From positions 44,528,317 to 44,592,316 of the forward strand of contig OX463781.1 in the NCBI GenBank assembly GCA_949825025.1: a DNA stretch of 64,000 nt, read 5' to 3'. The DNA is from Siphlonurus alternatus. Lineage: Eukaryota > Arthropoda > Insecta > Ephemeroptera > Siphlonuridae. Shown one piece after another: positions 1 to 12,510 of the stretch. The position numbers and the translations under genes were made by a program. The notes beneath the pieces are model-generated. The model searched no databases and was not told the origin of the DNA. It saw only the letters and a list, made by a program, of their open reading frames with translations. Numbering within the stretch: position 1 is the first letter of the stretch; every line of letters starts with the position of its first letter.

Positions 1-853
1 AAATTTCAAGGTTAAAATTTATTTAAAATTCATTGTGATCTATAATTTCTTGGCATTTAATTTTTAACAAATATTTAATAAATTTTAAAGTTTAAGGAAT
101 TTTACGATTACTTTTGAATTCCAAGTCTTTATTTAACAGCCTTTCCAGCTTTTATATCAAATTTAATAATACTTTGCATAAAAATATATATTTAAATTTT
201 CCGTCATATTTGAAAATATTTGTAACGTCGAATATGCACCGCAATGCAGCATTATATAGGCATTAACCGTTATTTTCGATCAAAAATTGTACCACAAATG
301 TCCCTAAGTTTGCGTACTCAGCGAGAGTCCAGATATATTTGATAATACGATGAATCTGTATCCATAAAATGGTATCTTTGTAATGCATCCAATAAATAAA
401 TCAAAACATAAAAGACACTTCCAGCTACCTCTGGTAGTAACCGAAGGCTTGAAGGAACATTACCATGTGATATTTTCGTGACTCATAAAAAATGTAATTT
501 GACATTTGGAAACATTTATACGTATACACATATTGAAAATTTTGTGGGAGTTGTTGTACTTCACATTGTGAAATGTCGTGACACCTGTCGTGTCATCCAA
601 ATGTCAAATTATATACCTTCAACGAAATATGTTTTGTTTGACAGTGGTGAGGCATATGAAAATGAACCTTATTAAATATAAATGCATTAACAAAAAGTTT
701 AAAACTTCTTGAACTTCTTTATTATTTTGAATATATATTTTATTTTTTTTTATGCTTAAATATATCAGCAAGTAGAAGCTAAATAATATTGAGGGAAACA
801 TAAATACACCTGTATTTTTTACAAATTTCTCCTGCGTGAAGAGAAGTTGGAGA
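1..853. other. AT-rich non-coding stretch
   Basis: No exon-like GC rise, tRNA or clear inverted repeat is visible here. The short open frames are explained by chance in AT-rich DNA. Confidence 0.5.
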
Positions 854-954
854 GGTATGGTGCATTATGCTTGACCGGATCTCGTCAGATTACCGAAAAC
901 AAGCAACGCCGAGAGTGTGGTTAGTATAATAATTGAATGGGTGACCATTTTTGA
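854..954 (+). pseudogene. 5S rRNA-derived relic (pseudogene or head of a 5S-derived SINE)
   Basis: The segment follows the order of a eukaryotic 5S rRNA gene: a GGATCTCGTC block, then GATTACCGAAAACAAGCAACG (which corresponds to the internal A-box region), GGTTAGTATAATAATTGAAT, and GGGTGACCATTTTTGAC (the C-box region). The usual 3' end that pairs with the 5' end is lost: after GGGTGACC the sequence turns to poly-T/A. The 5' end is also poorly conserved. It is therefore not a functional 5S gene. It could be a retroposed 5S copy or the head of a 5S-derived SINE (SINE3 type). The following 130 bp, up to the C-run at about 1078, could be SINE body, but I see no second copy in the window to prove it. 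Confidence 0.75.
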
Positions 955-3473
955 CAAAAAACATGTTTTTCACTAACAGTAAGGGGTAAATAGTTGCGCT
1001 ATTTGTTGCATAATTGCAAATCAGATGGGCTAGCAGCCACAGTGAAGAACCTATAGCAGCAGCCTTTTGCAACACATCCCCCCCCCCTCTCCTATTTGTA
1101 TACTCCTCATTCGCAATCGCTTTGTAATTGGCAATCCAGTAGAAGCAATTCTCTTTTTGCTCCATCTCTCTTGTACATATATTTATAAATATACTGTATA
1201 TACTGAGTTGTTATTTTGCTTTACACATTGCTTCGAACTTCTAAGGCAATTTAAAACTTGAATTATTATTCCCCTTTAAAAAAAAATGTGTATTATTTTA
1301 CTAACACTGTTACAATTATTGTTTTTTATGACCAATCTGTTACAGACGTAAATTTAAAAATAAGTAAATATATTACAATATAAATATAATATTTTATTTT
1401 CTTTTAACTTAAAAGGAATTAAAAAATATGTAAATATGTATATCTTTATTGTTTTTTTTTGCGACATTGCACAAGACTTATAAAAAGCTACGTTTAAATA
1501 AAAAATAATATTTTTGATACGTCAAAAATCATCAAAGCCCCATTTTCTTTTTGTTATACACAAAGTTTTACTTTTTGTTTTTTGTTAAAAATGTTTTTAA
1601 AAAAAAAAGTATATTTTACGACTATGACATGAAAAGTATGATAAGCCATATTTTCTTTTCTGTTTTCGACTTTGTGCTGATGGTTTGCTCTGTTTTTCTA
1701 TTGATTTGTGCTGCAGGCTTGCTATATACTCTGGTTCACATTTAACTTGGGTTTCGTCGTGTTTGTAACGTCTTCAGTTAGTTTGTAACGAAGAATTTCA
1801 CTAGACTAGCCGAAGGACACCCGAGTGTTTCCGACGGAAACCAAGTTGAATATTAACTTTAATATATCTGGCTCCTTCCTACCAATAATATCTGGGCAAC
1901 GATGGTGTGTGGGTACACTGAAGGCTGCTAAAGACAAAGAGGGAGAGGCAGATCTTTTTGTGCACATTCCTCTATACGTTCACCGTGAAGTACGCATTCC
2001 AAGCGACCGAAAAATAGACGTGATCTGTACTCAAGTACCTGTATTTATTTTTTATTTTATTTTTTTTTTTTTGCGTGTACCCTCTGTCTTTGCAGCCTTG
2101 TGAAGACTCACTTATATAAAATATGAGACCCTTTTTACTACATAAGTTGTTTGGTCTTACTGTACAGAGGGCGAAGTTTTAAAATAAATTTGTGTAAGTG
2201 TTTATTAAGTCCACGTGCCTTATAATGACAAGTTATACGATCACTTTTGTAGTGACCATGTATGTACTAATAATATTAAGACATTGATTCTAGACTTTAC
2301 TTCAAATATAGCGAAACCTTCCCTCGACCTTTATAATTGGTTTTCGTAAAGGATAAAGGCTGGTATTGTGAATCCCAAGAGAGAAATATATACACGTAAA
2401 AAATTGATGGCGGGAATTCTCATATAAAAAAAAGCAGATTCCTTCTCTTTCAATGATCTTCAAAGAAAAATTCAGTTTTGTATTTTTCTGGGGTGGAAAC
2501 GTGAGGGAATTTTGACGTTAATTGAAAACAGATTTTTCTGCAAGAATTAAAACTCTTGTCAGTTTTAAATTTAACTCAAAATTTTGAAACAAATATAATT
2601 ATTTGATGTAGTATGTAGTACTTACAGTTATTATATTTAGAAGACACTGCATTTCCAAATGCAGCTCGATAGTTTGATTCCTGAAATTTAAGATCGTGCA
2701 GAGTGACGTTTCAGACCCGTGTCTACTAAGAGGTGTATGTGTCATTCTCTGACCATCCAAAATAAGGTTTCCTTGGTTCCCTCAATCAAAATCCAGGAAT
2801 TGATTTTATGATGGACCATGTGCTTATCATTGGCCGATAAGACATTGAGCTGTATTTTCAAAAGACGCACCTTTCTTTGCTCTTTAAAAATGATCAAAGT
2901 TAAATCGAGTTGGCTTTAAAATATTTCTGCTAAATCTGTGCTATGACTGCTCTGTTAAAACGTTATAACTAGTATATTTGGCACTAAATTTATCTATTGC
3001 TTTGGTAACATGTATATTTTTTAAGTACTTATCTCAGGATAAAATTCTAGGCTAAAGTTTTTCTTTTACGAGATAAGCACAGAGAACTATAACATCAAGA
3101 AAGTAAAAAATAAAAAGGTTGGAGTTTGCTGCAATTGTCTATCAGTATCCTCGTAATGTAATTGAAAACTGTGCTTGTTTCCGTGATGAGTTTGCTTCAA
3201 AGCTATTTAGCTATAGAGGCTGTGCTTGCTTCTATTTTAATTCCTTGTAAACAAGCCTGTATGCCTTACTGATTGGATTATATTTTCAGATAAAATAGTC
3301 TTATAATTTTATAAATTACTAACTTGTAAAACTTCACTATTTTTTATATTTGAGCAATATTTTGTCGTTGAAAAGCTTTTATACAAATTATAAAACATAT
3401 AAATATATATTTTTTTTATTTTAAATTTCAAGTTTGTATTAACACTGTATAATTTTTCTATATATACAATTTT
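955..3473. other. Non-coding stretch without recognised features
   Basis: AT-rich sequence with a C-run at about 1078-1087 and several poly-T/poly-A runs. The 92-codon open frame at 1825-2103 has no recognisable domain, ends in a poly-T-encoded Phe run and lacks exon-like base composition, so I do not call it a gene. Confidence 0.45.
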
Positions 3474-3541
3474 CGAATTTTGCCTTAACAAGAAAATTGC
3501 ATCCCCACACAAACAAGTGGAAATTTTTGTAAGGAAAAATC
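3474..3541. repeat. Decayed copy of the AGCCGGTATTACAC foldback family (internal part)
   Basis: The core reads TTGCCTTAACAAGAAAATT, then GCATCCCCACACAAACAAG and TTGTAAGGAAAAAT. This is the same order as the loop region of the two well-preserved copies at 38598-38751 and 44208-44359. The terminal AGCCGG ends are lost. Confidence 0.6.
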
Positions 3542-4011
3542 ATACATAAATATTAAATAATAATAAAATTGTATCGTTCTTTAATGTAACTTCAAAAATA
3601 AAGAAAACTTTTATGTTGCTGACGTTGTATTTTAAAAGGAAAGTTTAAGTAAAGCGTCCGTCGTCATCTTAAAGTCTGCGGATGGTTTGGAGCACCCCCC
3701 TTTTTATCAGCTGAAAAATATGTACACTTGACCCTCCGTTGAATACTGATCAAGTTGATCTCCAGTCAAAATACGTGACAAGAGGGGGGAATAATTTGAC
3801 AAAATTCCTTCCGAGAGAAATTTTATTTGAAAATATTTTCAATAAAAAAATGAAATTACATTTATGTTATAAACATGCAGAATAATGATGTATAATAATA
3901 TAATAAATTTTGATTGCATGAAATTATTAGAAAAGAAATTTATTTTACTTCAATCAAAATTCCATTTTGCATTATCAACTTTAAAACCGAATTGTATACA
4001 TGTATGATTGT

Positions 4012-4014
<3 letters not shown>

Positions 4015-4084
<70 letters not shown>
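4015..4084. repeat. (TA)n microsatellite
   Basis: About 70 bp of uninterrupted TA dinucleotides. Confidence 0.97.
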
Positions 4085-4085
<1 letters not shown>

Positions 4086-4392
4086 TAAATTATATAAATT
4101 TGTTCCCTATAAGGTTTAAAATACCTGCAACAGTTGTTCAACACAATGTTGAATACCTCGATAACAATGCTTGATCCCGTTTAGTTGATGTACGCTCGCA
4201 GCTATGTCGATGATCCTCCAATTGCTTTGTTAATCCTATATACATTGTCGCAAGAGAAGACGTGGTTTGTAATGTCAAACGAGCCACAAGGTTAAGGAGA
4301 AGGTCATTTTCATGACGTCACATAGAGAACAGCTATCAAATTTGTTATAATATTTTGAATTTGTAGAGATAAGAAAAGTAAGCCTGATCTGC

Positions 4393-4715
4393 ATGGACAA
4401 TTTGCATGACATTTTTTTATTGCAGAAGTGGATCTAGAGGGTACCAAATTATGCTACTCAGAATTTTTTCAGATTTTTTTTTGAGAGCGGGAACTATTTT
4501 TAAAAAATTATTGAAAGTCAGTTTTATGACATCACGGGCGTTTAGCGCCTATCCTTTTCTTAAGGACAGACTCCTCGTGACGTCATAAAATTGACTTTCT
4601 ATAAATTTTTAAAAAAAATTCCCGGTCTCTAAAAAAATCTGAAAAAATTCAGAGTAGCATAATTTGGTACCCTCTATCCATTTCTACAAAAAAAAATGTC
4701 ATGCAAATTGTCCAT
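4393..4715. mobile_element. Foldback (MITE-like) element with ATGGACAATTTGCAT ends
   Basis: The two ends are inverted copies. The left reads ATGGACAATTTGCATGACAT and the right is its reverse complement. The symmetry continues inward through TTGCAGAAGTGGAT...GAGGGTACC and CAGATTTTTT to a central TGACATCACGGGC/GACGTCA region, so nearly the whole 323 bp can fold into one hairpin. The internal arm (TTTTATTGCAGAAATGGA, GAGGGTACC, CAGATTTTT) is shared with the TA-flanked elements at 48048 and 57761, but the outer ends differ. There is no coding capacity. Confidence 0.8.
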
Positions 4716-5254
4716 TGTCTCATAATATTTTTTTTTTTACCTTCCTACCGTAGGCTAGATTAATATTTGTAAAATCATTGTCCAACTTATGTTGCCAAGA
4801 TACTATTTTTTTAAGTTTTCTAATGCCATGCATTTAAAAGCTATTGAAGTCGTGTTTTATAGTAAAATTCTCTTACATTCTTCACGACTGCTCTCTTTTA
4901 AGTTCATTACTGGTATTATTAACATAACATTTTTTTGTCTAAATAACCATCAATTAATTGAAGTGATCGTTGACTGCAAACATATTGTAAAAAACTAAGC
5001 GTTATTTTTTCATCAGGCACTTGCAATGTTGAATTTCTAAAGCTGAAAGTGAAGATTTTTCACTAGAATATTTTGCAACACTTGAAGTGTTGATTAAACA
5101 ATAATATTTGAAGCGTTAAATCTTGAATCTCTAATGCTTTAAAGTGCAGATCTGATGACCAGAAGCATGTCTTGTCTGATACTTAAAGTACGCAATTAAT
5201 AACTCAATTTTTCGCAGTGTAGCACTCAAAAAAATAATCTGGTTATAATTAATG

Positions 5255-5257
<3 letters not shown>

Positions 5258-5318
<61 letters not shown>
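5258..5318. repeat. (GT)n microsatellite
   Basis: About 60 bp of GT dinucleotides followed by a short T-run. Confidence 0.97.
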
Positions 5319-5321
<3 letters not shown>

Positions 5322-6949
5322 TTTACTGCAAATGCAAAAATATGTATGCACTAGTAGGCACACAGGTTTATTTCGTCGACTTAGGCATTAAAATCGATTT
5401 TTTACACTGCTCTCATTAAGATTTAAGTCTTTTTTTTTTTTTCATGTCGGTATAATCGTTTTCTATTAATCTCGTGTATTAAAAAATAAAACGTCGCCGT
5501 AATTTGTTTCAAGTTTCACGTGCATGACTGAATATGACGTGAAAAAAATAGCACAGGTGTTTACTCGGAAGTAGAGAGAGAATAATATTTATATTTTTTT
5601 AATATGAAAAGTAGTGAGTTTTAAAGTGCTATATTAAAAATAAAACGTTATAAAAATGTATTTTTCCCTCTTTAGATAAAATATTATTTTTACTGTAACA
5701 TTATTTTAAAGCTGCAGATTTTCTTTCAAATAAATTTAATTGCATCCGTACTGTATAATATACAAGCTATTGTATGATACAACTTAATGCTTCGTTAAAT
5801 TTAATAAGATCACTGTATTATAATGTATTTATTTTGCTGTATTGTCGAATTTTGAATTTTAAACTATTTATAAATTGATAACTTGCATGAGTTTTTGTTA
5901 TTTGGATATTATAGAAGACCTCGGTTTCGTATTGTATTTTTTACTTATTTTATTATTTTTATTTTTTTTAGCCCTATGACACTTAAAATTATGCTGCAAA
6001 ATGCTTGGACGTCACAGTCATGCCTTTGTAAATATTTAATATTATAGGCAAAGAGACAGGTATCACATGCCCATGACGTCACAGTTTTTCTCAGCACGAT
6101 TTTAGGAGGGTCGGAGGGCTACAAAAAAAAAAAAATGACAAATTATCAAATTGAAGTCTCTATCTAAATGCACAAAGCAAAAATTCATTCATCATGTTGT
6201 CCAATACAATGAAAGGTCATAAATAAAATTTGTAGAATTAAAAATGTAATATATAAGTTTAGTACTCTAATTGTATTTGCATGCTTATAGAATTGTATTA
6301 TTGTAAATTTAAAAATATTATTACGTTAATTAAGAAATTGAGAGTTTATACAAACATTTTTTTTTTTTCTAGAGAAAAAATGTATATTTATACTATGTAT
6401 TTTTAAAGCTTTTTATAATGGAAAACTTTATTTTCTGCAAAAAAATAACTACATTCATCCTATTTTATAAAAGGTACATTATTATTACTTTAATTGAATG
6501 TTGAAAATGGTTACAAACTAGAGCACTTAAAGTGATACAAGTACTAGTTTACAGCCTCCATGTATCAAAGTATATATAAATTCAACGTCAAACCTTTGCT
6601 ATATATAGGGTCGACGAGGAGTCTTGCGACGTGCTGCGGACATATCCCTTGGAAGGAATACAAATTAGTTAGATGACTGGTCGGTTACCTGCTTCAACTT
6701 CAAAGGAAATACATTTAGTATATACTTGCAAGTTCCATGATATGTACGATGAGTTTCATCAAATCTTCAAGTAACCAGACAAACTTTCTCTATACTTGTT
6801 TATTTTTTTGGTTTGCTTTAAAGTAGTATTTTTTCCTATAAAAAAATATCATATAGTATACTATTTAGAATGATTAAATTTTACTTCTGGTTATTTAAAT
6901 GTTGTTAATGTCAAACAACAAAATAATCAACAAATAAATATACGTTATA
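5319..6949. other. AT-rich non-coding stretch
   Basis: No gene or clear repeat pair seen. Two TGACGTCA-like octamers near 6010 and 6078 resemble those in the centres of several foldbacks, but arms are not evident. Confidence 0.4.
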
Positions 6950-7080
6950 TACACTTGTCGCCTTGGAAAAATTTTCACTCTATACAGTATTGTTAATCAC
7001 CATGCTCTGTGCTTTTCTTAACAGGGCATGGTGATTAACATGAATGCCGCAAAAGGAAATTTTCCGAGGTGACAAGTGTA
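6950..7080. mobile_element. Small TA-flanked inverted-repeat element (MITE)
   Basis: The ends TACACTTGTCGCCTTGG and its near reverse complement CCGAGGTGACAAGTGTA bracket a second inner inverted pair (TGTTAATCACCATGC and GCATGGTGATTAACA). The unit is 131 bp and starts and ends with TA. This suggests a Tc1/mariner-like MITE, but the superfamily is inference. Confidence 0.8.
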
Positions 7081-7576
7081 CATTAGTACTTCTGGGAACT
7101 GCAATTAACTAGAGCAGTATTTTTCATCACTTAATTTATTTTACTAAGCTGGAAAAAAAAATTGTAGGTATAATAAAATAATTAAAATATAGGTCATTAA
7201 ATTATTAAGGTTTTAAAATTTTTTGTAGTTGATATAAACTTCAGAACTACAATCCTTACAAAAGATACATCTGCAAATATCCATATATAGTCATCATTAA
7301 AATAACGTGTATATGTAAAATGTATGTCGTAGTCTTTTTAATGATATTGACATATGAACTTAATGATTGAATGTTTATTTGGAAATAATTTCAGATAACA
7401 TTTTTTATGGTAATTGTACATATTAAATGATCCGTCTCTTTTTTTTTTTTTTTTTTGAATAAAAGAGATGAAACTTTCTTTTCTTTTTCCTAATAAGAAA
7501 ATAATGATTTTAATGGTTTAAGAATGCAATTAGAATACAAAACCTGTATTAGAATACTAACCTGTAGTCTGTTTTT

Positions 7577-7609
7577 TGAATAAAATAAATAAATAAATGA
7601 ATGAATGAA

Positions 7610-7696
<87 letters not shown>

Positions 7697-7697
7697 A
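7577..7697. repeat. (AAAT)n microsatellite, possibly a retroposon tail
   Basis: About 120 bp of AAAT/GAAT units starting directly after TTTTTTGAATAAAATAAATA. Such arrays often mark the 3' end of LINEs or SINEs, but no recognisable body precedes it. Confidence 0.9.
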
Positions 7698-8773
7698 ATA
7701 TAATAATAAAATACATAGAAATATGCCAGTATATTAATTTTAATTACTTGTTAAAAAAATCAATAATTAAAAAGAAAACAACTTTAAAAATAATTGCTAT
7801 TTTAAAAGCGTGTAAAAAAACCTTTACAGCTTCTCATTTTTATATTTTACAACCATGGGATTATAAATTAATACAGAAAAAAAATATATAACTGTTCGAT
7901 CAAATTTAAATAAACTTTTATTTCATAAGTTGTTATATATGAACGACTGTATTAAATTTGTTGAACAAGTATTTGCTAATTACACGTAGAAGTTATCAGG
8001 GTGTATACCATCTGGAAAAACCTGGAATACCGGGAAATATCATGGAATTTCAAACCCTCTGGAAAAAACGGGAATAATCATGGAATTTCGAAAAAAATGT
8101 CAAAAAAACTGGAATTATCACATTTTTCAGTAATCGTTTTTCTTAATTATAAAATCTTGATACTGTTTTGTTTTTTTAAGTTTTTGACAAGTTCTAATAT
8201 TTATTCAAATCAATTAAAAAAATTTCAAGTATTGGAAATGAAAATGGGAAAAATTCGTGTGCAAAAGCGTGACGTAAAAAGATCGCGATTTACGAGAGAT
8301 CGCGCGCGTATTATAGTGACGTCAATATTTCGGACGAATAGTTAATTAAATATTTACTGAAAAGTATATGAATGTTTCAAATATTAATTTGTAACCAACA
8401 ATACTCCTTCAATTAAAACAACTTGAATTATAAACTAGAAAAATATAATTATATTATTTTTAATGATGCAAGTGACCCAAGTGACCATGCATGCAGTACG
8501 TATAGTGCATGTAATTAAAAGATCGGCAATTTACGCGAATATTACGAAAAAAAGTTGATCGTTTGATGAGAAAGCATAAATATATACAAGAGGTCATTAT
8601 AAATTATTATAATTTATCATATTCAAGCACAAAAAATAAAGTAAAAATTATGATAATGTATAAACGTCATGCATGGTTAAAAACTAAGAAGCAACGCTAT
8701 GTTGCTGCGGTACGCGTAGCGTGAGCTCACTTTATTTTATAGATCATATATACTACAAAAATTTTGCAGTATT

Positions 8774-8777
<4 letters not shown>

Positions 8778-8811
<34 letters not shown>
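8778..8811. repeat. Poly-T tract
   Basis: Over 30 consecutive T residues, followed by a short sequence and the nested foldback. Confidence 0.9.
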
Positions 8812-8812
<1 letters not shown>

Positions 8813-8856
8813 AAATATTCAGTAAACACAATATTCAGCATTTCAAGATTTCAAGC

Positions 8857-9354
8857 ATTAGAACATTTAGATAGAGGGGACTAGATTGAAAATTTTCCTA
8901 AATTTATGAAAAATGTTTTGCGTCCTAATTTATGGTTCCTAAACAGAACGGTCTTAAACGTAGAAGACCGTTCTGTTCCTAAATTTCTGAATTTTCAGGA
9001 AAATGTTTAAAATAATAATTTAAATAAAAATTCCAGCAATTTTTACCACATTCAATTCACACCGGACTAAAATTTTAAGTGGGACTTTTAAAATTATTTT
9101 TTTTTTCATTAAAATGACACTGAGCACTAAAAAAAAAAGTACTTTTAAAGTTTTTAAACAGACCCGAATAAAATTATATTGATGTTAAAAAATAAAATAG
9201 TTAATGCAATATTGCTAGAATTTTTATTTTATTTTTTTTTTAAATATTTCCCTGAAAATTCAGAAATTTAGGAACCATAAATTAGGACACTAAAACATTT
9301 TTCAAAAATTTAGGAAAAATTTCAATCTAGTTCCCTCTATCTAAATATTCTAAT
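8857..9354. mobile_element. Foldback element nested in the 7997-10099 transposon
   Basis: ATTAGAACATTTAGATAGAG at the left is mirrored by CTCTATCTAAATATTCTAAT at the right. The arms continue inward with CCTAAATTTATGAAAAATGT, GGTTCCTAAA and CCTAAATTTCTGAATTTTC. The left arm also carries its own perfect 11 bp hairpin, CAGAACGGTCT/AGACCGTTCTG, at 8944-8975. No coding capacity. Confidence 0.8.
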
Positions 9355-10105
9355 TAAATGCTGTGTAGTATAACCACAAAAAGTATTTTGCAAATTTACT
9401 TCTTTTGTAAAATGAAAAATGAAGAGTTGATCTGCATTACATTCATGTTTGCACTATGTATGATAAATATAATGTATTTGTATTATAGTGTCATCACAGA
9501 CAAATCAATTTCATTTTTTTATTTTATTTATTTTTTATTTTATTATTTTTTTTTTTTGCGATTTTTAACGTTCCCTATTATTATTATCATTAGATTAATG
9601 TATAAGTTTATTATATATTATGTAATCATATATACAGTATAATTTATAAAAATATATATTTTAATAATTATAATTTTATCAAAAATTTGAGCATTAAAAT
9701 TTTCTAACTGTCAAAAAAGTTGCTCGCTACGCTCGCAATTTTTTTGTTATGCACGCGCGTGTACTGTGTTGGTTATTTTTTCTTGTATGTACTGGGTAGC
9801 ATTTTTTTTTCTCATTATCTGTATCTTTCAATTGATAAATTATGGATATATAGGTGTTAAAGAAAAACAAAATATAAAATGTCAAGATTTTTTGTTCCTT
9901 TTTTAGATTAGATTAGATTTAAGGAATTTAATCCTTAAACGATACCTTAAAAAATTACATAGTTCAAGTTAATTTTTATATAATAAACCTCCCCCACCCC
10001 CTCCTGAACGCTAAAAAATTACCTGGAATTTTTTAAAATTCCCTGGAAAAACCTGGAAAACTCATGGAATTTCATTTGAGAATATTGGTATACACCCTGA
10101 GTTAT

Positions 10106-11062
10106 TATTTACTTTAATATTATCGACATTTGTATTATTAAACTTTAAGTTTTAATAAAACTTGACAATTTTATATTATATATAATGCTGTGAGAAGCAC
10201 GCTTGAACACTTTTTATTAATCTTCTTTGCAATAAGGTACCACTACTATCACTTTATATACCAGCGTTATTTGTCGTCGTTACCGGTACCTTGGGTCATA
10301 CACACCGGTAATATTGTTGCCGGTAACGTGTCATAAAGTTCAGGAGGGTAACATTTTGTACGTGCTGGAACACTGTCTACATTTATAAAATTGCATCATG
10401 CAGCCCTTTGTAAATTATAGTGACACTTTTAGAGGAAAATTAGTATTATATTATATTTATTAAATGTTCACCATTGTATAATCAACATTTTATGAGTAAC
10501 ATTACAATTTTTATAACATCTATATATAGTCGTTTATTAATAAAAGTTTGAAATAGGAAAAAAAAAATAAGACTTCAACTTATTCATTCATTAATGATTT
10601 ATTCAATCTAATTTTACTTAACACTATAATAGCATTGAATTATCAAGGGGAAAAAGCGTTGAAATATATATTATCTTTTATAACGGAAAAATAGCATACA
10701 GTATAAATGATTCTCCAAAAATCTGAAAATTAGAAATGCTTTATATTTTACCAACAACTAACAACAGCAAATGAGAGGTGAGGAAAACACTTTTTTTTTT
10801 AAGCAGATCAGATGTGAGATGTTTGATCCCTCCCCCTTGGTACTGCTTAAGAAAAAAATCAAGGTAATTTATAAGGTTAAGATGTAAGTACAAATCTTTA
10901 TGGAAAGTCACAGTAAAAATTAGTTACAGCAACCATAATGTAATTTTTCCTGCTTACATCACATGCAAATTATTTAATAGAACACTATATAATAGAAAGT
11001 AGTTTGTTATGACAGAGAAAGATTGTATAGAATTATTATTAGAATTAATTGCAAATTCAAAT
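10106..11062. other. Non-coding stretch
   Basis: No gene seen. A short GC-richer patch at 10275-10330 contains several ACCGGTA words but no longer structure. Confidence 0.4.
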
Positions 11063-11063
11063 T

Positions 11064-11160
11064 AATTACCCGCCGAAAATTACGATATTTTGTTATGTAT
11101 GCAACCCGCTTTACTTTGAAGCTGTACAATTTGCCTAACCTCAAGGCGATATGATTCAAT
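11064..11160. repeat. Decayed copy of the repeat at 12133-12223
   Basis: GAAGCTGTACAATTTGCCTA followed by ACCTCAAGGCG and preceded by GTTATGTATGCA matches the second copy about 1.06 kb downstream, in the same orientation. Confidence 0.75.
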
Positions 11161-11259
11161 TTTTTTTAGCATGTAAAACAGTAGTTTGTTGTGAGTATTT
11201 TCACCATTCAAACAATGAAAACGCGTTTAATTTTTTCATTATCTGGCTTAAATTTGTAT

Positions 11260-11263
<4 letters not shown>

Positions 11264-11291
<28 letters not shown>
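11264..11291. repeat. (TA)n microsatellite
   Basis: Short uninterrupted TA run. Confidence 0.9.
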
Positions 11292-11579
11292 TCTCCCGGA
11301 AACAATTAATTGCCATCCTATATGCCAAATAAAAAATAAGAACAAACGTTTCGATCAATTTTTTCCCCAAAATTGTTATTAGATTATTATTATTATTATG
11401 TCCATAGGAGACAGGAAACAACAAATAAAATTCGTGAGTATTTTTCTTCTGTTTCTATAGTTCAGTTACCAGTATCTTGACATATTAAATATTATATTTG
11501 TTCGCTTTAGTAATATAAAAATGATCCTTAGCTAGATCTCAGTTTTTCTAATATGCCTTCACTTTCACAATGACAGTTG

Positions 11580-11665
11580 TAAAGCCATATATGACAGTAC
11601 ATGGTGGAACGGTAGTCGCGAGTAAAGCCATATATGACAGTACTTGGTGGAACGGTAGTCGCGAG
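11580..11665. repeat. Tandem duplication, 2 x 43 bp
   Basis: Two adjacent 43 bp units (11580-11622 and 11623-11665) begin TAAAGCCATATATGACAGTA and end GGTAGTCGCGAG. They differ at one position that I can see (ACATGG versus ACTTGG), so the duplication is recent. Confidence 0.9.
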
Positions 11666-12132
11666 AAATGACTTCAAGCTGGCACAAAGCCTCTGGAACT
11701 CAATGGCAGGGGGTGCAATTTCTCTCTCTCTCTCCTCTCTCTCTCTGTGGCGGTCAGACCAGAGCTAACCGCAATAACCGCAGCAGCAAATCTAAGAAAG
11801 ACCTCTATTTTCCTCAATCGCCCAACAAAATAAATGTTTGGTTTGTAATTTATATAATTTGTTATTTTACTATTATTAATTTATTAGTTGCATTCTACAG
11901 AGTATAAATAAATAAAACGTGTAATTAATGCTTTTAAATTAATTACGACTGTTTTCATATCATTAAAAATATAGCTCTTCTCATCACTACTGTGGATTAA
12001 TTATATCGAGTGCCAGGAAAAAATAGAAAAAAAAAACGTAAAGTGTATACAGTCCAATTTTTTATGTGCGTTTACATGTAATTCTAGTCCAAATGATTAC
12101 AAAAGTTTTATCTTATTTTAGAGACTAAAGAT

Positions 12133-12223
12133 AAAGCGCCTTCCAATCAGTGAAGAGATTTCGTTACGTATGCAGTGCGCTTCACTTTGAAGCTGTACAA
12201 TTTGCCTAACCTGAAGGCGCTTT
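12133..12223. mobile_element. 91 bp MITE-like element, ends AAAGCGCCTTC
   Basis: Starts AAAGCGCCTTC and ends with the reverse complement GAAGGCGCTTT. The interior GAAGCTGTACAATTTGCCTA is shared with 11064-11160. Too small to code. Confidence 0.65.
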
Positions 12224-12434
12224 GATTTTGTTTTTAATAGAGAAATATCTTTATTTTAACTGATTATATGAGCCTGATCTATATTATTTATATTTTGTTT
12301 TTCAAAATAGACTTATTATGCCAAATATTTTTAAATTTTCTTTAATTTTGAACTACTTTTTTTATATTTGCAATATAAACTTTATTAGAGTATCATATTA
12401 AAAATTGTTCTGTTACAACATGTTTTAATAAAGT

Positions 12435-12438
<4 letters not shown>

Positions 12439-12486
<48 letters not shown>

Positions 12487-12510
12487 TATATATTATATAT
12501 ATATATATAT
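12439..12510. repeat. (TA)n microsatellite, interrupted
   Basis: About 44 bp of TA repeats, then shorter imperfect TA runs to about 12510. Confidence 0.92.

Larger units (their letters stand above)
7997..10099. mobile_element. 2.1 kb non-autonomous DNA transposon with CAGGGTGTATACCA ends
   Basis: The left end CAGGGTGTATACCA is matched perfectly (14 bp) by its reverse complement at the right end. The subterminal regions are both rich in CTGGAAAAACCTGGAA-type words. AGTTAT abuts both ends (7991-7996 and 10100-10105), consistent with a target duplication of 6 bp or a decayed 8 bp one. The CAGGG start suggests a hAT-like element. No transposase is recognisable; the open frame at 8001-8345 merely reads through the left terminal repeat. 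A separate foldback (8857-9354) is nested inside. Confidence 0.8.

Noticed and set aside
1825..2103. 92-codon frame starting MFPTETKLNINFN
   Set aside because: No domain, no exon-like composition, and the C-terminus is encoded by a poly-T run.
2685..2740. GAAACGTCACTC on the reverse strand as a second hammerhead remnant
   Set aside because: The CUGANGA core is not recognisable (CTTAGTA) and stem I does not pair; too weak to report.
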